Assembly (NCBI GenBank): GCA_016198545.1
Contig: JACQIJ010000227.1
Coordinates: 1 to 7,078, forward strand
Direction of reading: 5' to 3'
DNA length: 7,078 bases
Source: Pseudomonadota bacterium
Lineage (GTDB): Bacteria; Pseudomonadota; Alphaproteobacteria; Micavibrionales; Micavibrionaceae
Part shown: positions 5,345 through 7,078 of the stretch, piece by piece
How positions within the stretch are numbered: the stretch's first letter is position 1
How the letters are laid out: the number at the start of each line of letters is the position of its first letter
Program-made: the position numbers and the translations under genes
The notes under the pieces: generated by a model
What the model saw: the letters and a program-made list of their open reading frames with translations, nothing else
Told to the model about the DNA's origin: nothing
The model's database searches: none

Positions 5345-6952
5345 CTATGGCAGGACAGGCTCCGGCGTCTTCCGCTGTTTTGCCGCATGTTCCTCCGCCT
5401 GCCGCTGCATTTCGGCAGCTTCCTTTTCCCACGCGAGCTCATGCAGGTCGAGCCGCAGCGCCTCATAAGCGGCATTCAACTTGTTCTGGAGGCCGGGTTT
5501 CTCGCTGGCGGGATCGTTTTCAAGATCCATGCGCAGACCGTCTTTGTAGGCCTCATATGCGTGAATCAGGCTCTGCTTGGTCAGGCCGCCTGCGGCCATC
5601 ATGGCCCTTTTCTTCAGCAGGTCCCTTATCGCCAGCACGTCATCCATGCTGTATGTCGTGGCCTGGGCTGTGCCCATTTTGGTGAAATCGAACGGGATAT
5701 GGTCAATCGGGTTTTCATCCATTTCCTTGGGAAGAACGAATATTTTTTTTAGGGCCTTGTTCATGTCTTTTATCAATTGGAACGCGAAATCGGCGGCTCT
5801 CTGGGAACTTACCTGCCCGTCTCTTGATGCCTCTCTGCGCATGTCGTACAGAACCTCCAGGTTATTCTGGTCGTACAACGTCTCCCAAAGGAAAAGCGCG
5901 CCCATGATGGCATTTTCGTCCAGCGCCGTTTTTTCGGCCAATCTGGAACTCGGCGCAACAAGCTGGCTTACGCTCATGCCGGCGATTTTGTCGCGGTGAT
6001 GGTTTATGTACTCTTGCGCGGCGCGTAACGGTCCGTGAAGCGTGTAGATATAGCCAAAATGCTGGTGCAGACTTGCCAACTCGCCCATGTACGGAAATCT
6101 GGACCGGCTCCTGTATGAAACCGGGCCTGCGGTCGATTCTCCTGAAAGTCGCGCATTAGCTCTTTCTTCCGCAAAGTTCGTGATGCCGTCGTGCGCCAGC
6201 AACAGGGCGCCGAATATCTCTGCTTCCACTTCTTTTTTATGGCGCCACATTATGATTTCGGGTGACGAGACGATGGCCTCGGGCGTGTTTTCCGCTTTGG
6301 CCGATGCGGCGGGCGCGGAATTGTCTTGAAAGCAATGCCCCAGTTCATGATAAACGTTGAACTTGTTGTGAATTTCAGGCCGGATGTCGGGCTGCAGCGC
6401 TGATTTTGCGAAAGATCCGTGAATGTCAGGAAACAGGTTCAGCGTGTATTTGCGCAGGAAATATTCCGAATCCGCGTCCGGCGTCGGCGGCAGAACGAAG
6501 CAGGCTTTCTTCGGACCATCTTTTTTATCGTCCGGAAGATTAACGACCAGACTGTTATTGGCTTCCAGCAGGACGAGGTTTACAATATCCATGTAATACC
6601 TCTGGGACAAACGGATGCCGATCTTGTCATGGACGTAACGTTCGGCAAGCGGAAGCATCTCTTTTCTGGCGTTTGTAATGTTTCCGTTGTTCTGCGCCAT
6701 GTTCATCCAGAACCAGTCGCGGCTGACCACGACGACTTTTACATCGGGCGATTCCCGATTGATCCGCGCCGCCAGCGCGTCCATTTGGCGCGTGTGATAG
6801 GTTTCGGAATTCGATATCGTCAGCCCGGAGGAGGCAACGGCAGCCGTTCCGGTTTCCGGCGCAACGCTCAGCGCAGCGGCAAGACCCAATGTTGCTGCAA
6901 AGTTCCGCCATGAATATTTTTTGAATTTTTTACTCAGTATGCCCTTGGTCAT
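5345..6952 (-). CDS. Exported HELGH-motif putative zinc metallopeptidase, family unknown
   Basis: A 535-residue protein. Residues 1-18 are basic, 19-31 are hydrophobic and Ala/Leu-rich, and AVA at 38-40 is a plausible signal peptidase I site, so export to the periplasm or beyond is predicted. The motif YHELGHCFQD (201-210) contains HExxH, with E203 as probable catalytic base and H202 and H206 as zinc ligands. About 37 residues on, EVEAEIFGALLL (241-252) resembles the third-ligand helix of gluzincins such as the ImmA/IrrE type, with E241 or E243 as candidate ligand. The mature chain has just two cysteines, C151 and C207, the latter beside the active site; a disulfide is possible. The C-terminus (about 490-535) is charged, helical and Gln/Glu/Lys-rich. 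An in-frame TGA directly precedes the ATG, excluding upstream in-frame starts; no clear Shine-Dalgarno is seen. Substrate and family are unknown to me. Confidence 0.75.
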   Translation of the reverse strand: MTKGILSKKFKKYSWRNFAATLGLAAALSVAPETGTAAVASSGLTISNSETYHTRQMDALAARINRESPDVKVVVVSRDWFWMNMAQNNGNITNARKEMLPLAERYVHDKIGIRLSQRYYMDIVNLVLLEANNSLVVNLPDDKKDGPKKACFVLPPTPDADSEYFLRKYTLNLFPDIHGSFAKSALQPDIRPEIHNKFNVYHELGHCFQDNSAPAASAKAENTPEAIVSSPEIIMWRHKKEVEAEIFGALLLAHDGITNFAEERANARLSGESTAGPVSYRSRSRFPYMGELASLHQHFGYIYTLHGPLRAAQEYINHHRDKIAGMSVSQLVAPSSRLAEKTALDENAIMGALFLWETLYDQNNLEVLYDMRREASRDGQVSSQRAADFAFQLIKDMNKALKKIFVLPKEMDENPIDHIPFDFTKMGTAQATTYSMDDVLAIRDLLKKRAMMAAGGLTKQSLIHAYEAYKDGLRMDLENDPASEKPGLQNKLNAAYEALRLDLHELAWEKEAAEMQRQAEEHAAKQRKTPEPVLP

Positions 6953-7005
6953 TCAACAATGCGCGCATGAGCCCGTCCCTGTGTTTTTATTATGGATATT
7001 TTGCG

Positions 7006-7034
7006 ATATTAGCGAATTTTGTGCATAATTTCAA
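7006..7034 (-). promoter_or_regulatory. Sigma70-type promoter for the metallopeptidase gene
   Basis: On the minus strand, TTGAAA (7034-7029) and TAATAT (7011-7006) are separated by exactly 17 bases. Each hexamer is one or two mismatches from consensus. Transcription would start near 6999, giving a leader of about 45 bases. The surrounding 6953-7078 stretch is AT-rich and contains no recognisable gene. Confidence 0.55.
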
Positions 7035-7078
7035 AGGTTTTTGCATTTTCGGGACATAATATAAATAAAAACAAGGCA

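Noticed and set aside
7041..7064. A plus-strand promoter using TAATAT near 7057
   Set aside because: No acceptable -35 at 16-18 bases and no gene start is visible before the window ends.

Overview
The window most resembles a chromosomal segment of an alphaproteobacterium of moderate GC content. The lineage call is an inference. It rests on a ribulose-phosphate 3-epimerase gene translationally joined to a cytoplasmic-type heparinase II/III gene (a linkage I recall from many alphaproteobacteria), and on a TTAA-N7-TTAA element matching the CtrA consensus ahead of a diguanylate cyclase gene. No mobile element, CRISPR array, tRNA or rRNA was found.

Layout: (1) Positions 5-1550, plus strand, hold a tight three-gene cluster: a His/Cys-rich microprotein, a TIM-barrel protein resembling phosphoribosylanthranilate isomerase (TrpF) but lacking its catalytic cysteine, and uracil phosphoribosyltransferase (upp). 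The gaps are 8 and 14 bases, each with a clear Shine-Dalgarno. (2) Positions 1551-1749 are a regulatory gap with the CtrA-like box. (3) Positions 1750-2811, plus strand, encode a PAS-GGDEF diguanylate cyclase with an intact active site and no recognisable inhibitory (I) site. (4) Positions 2919-5230, minus strand, hold rpe followed by the heparinase II/III-like gene, overlapping by four bases (ATGA). The pair converges on the cyclase gene, with a possible terminator near 2911-2943. (5) Positions 5231-5344 contain two TGCTATAA extended -10 elements and an imperfect palindrome upstream of rpe. (6) Positions 5345-6952, minus strand, encode an exported protein with an HELGH zinc-peptidase motif that I cannot place in a named family, preceded by a good sigma70-type promoter (TTGAAA-17-TAATAT).

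The first cluster suggests a link to phosphoribosyl or nucleobase metabolism: Upp uses PRPP, and the TrpF fold binds a phosphoribosyl compound in its classical form. The His/Cys-rich peptide adds a probable metal-binding element. The rpe-heparinase unit joins a pentose-phosphate enzyme to a probable polysaccharide lyase. The cyclase and the exported metallopeptidase look like separate transcription units. The least described parts are the TrpF-like/His-rich pair and the HELGH protein. No multi-gene defence or mobile system is evident.
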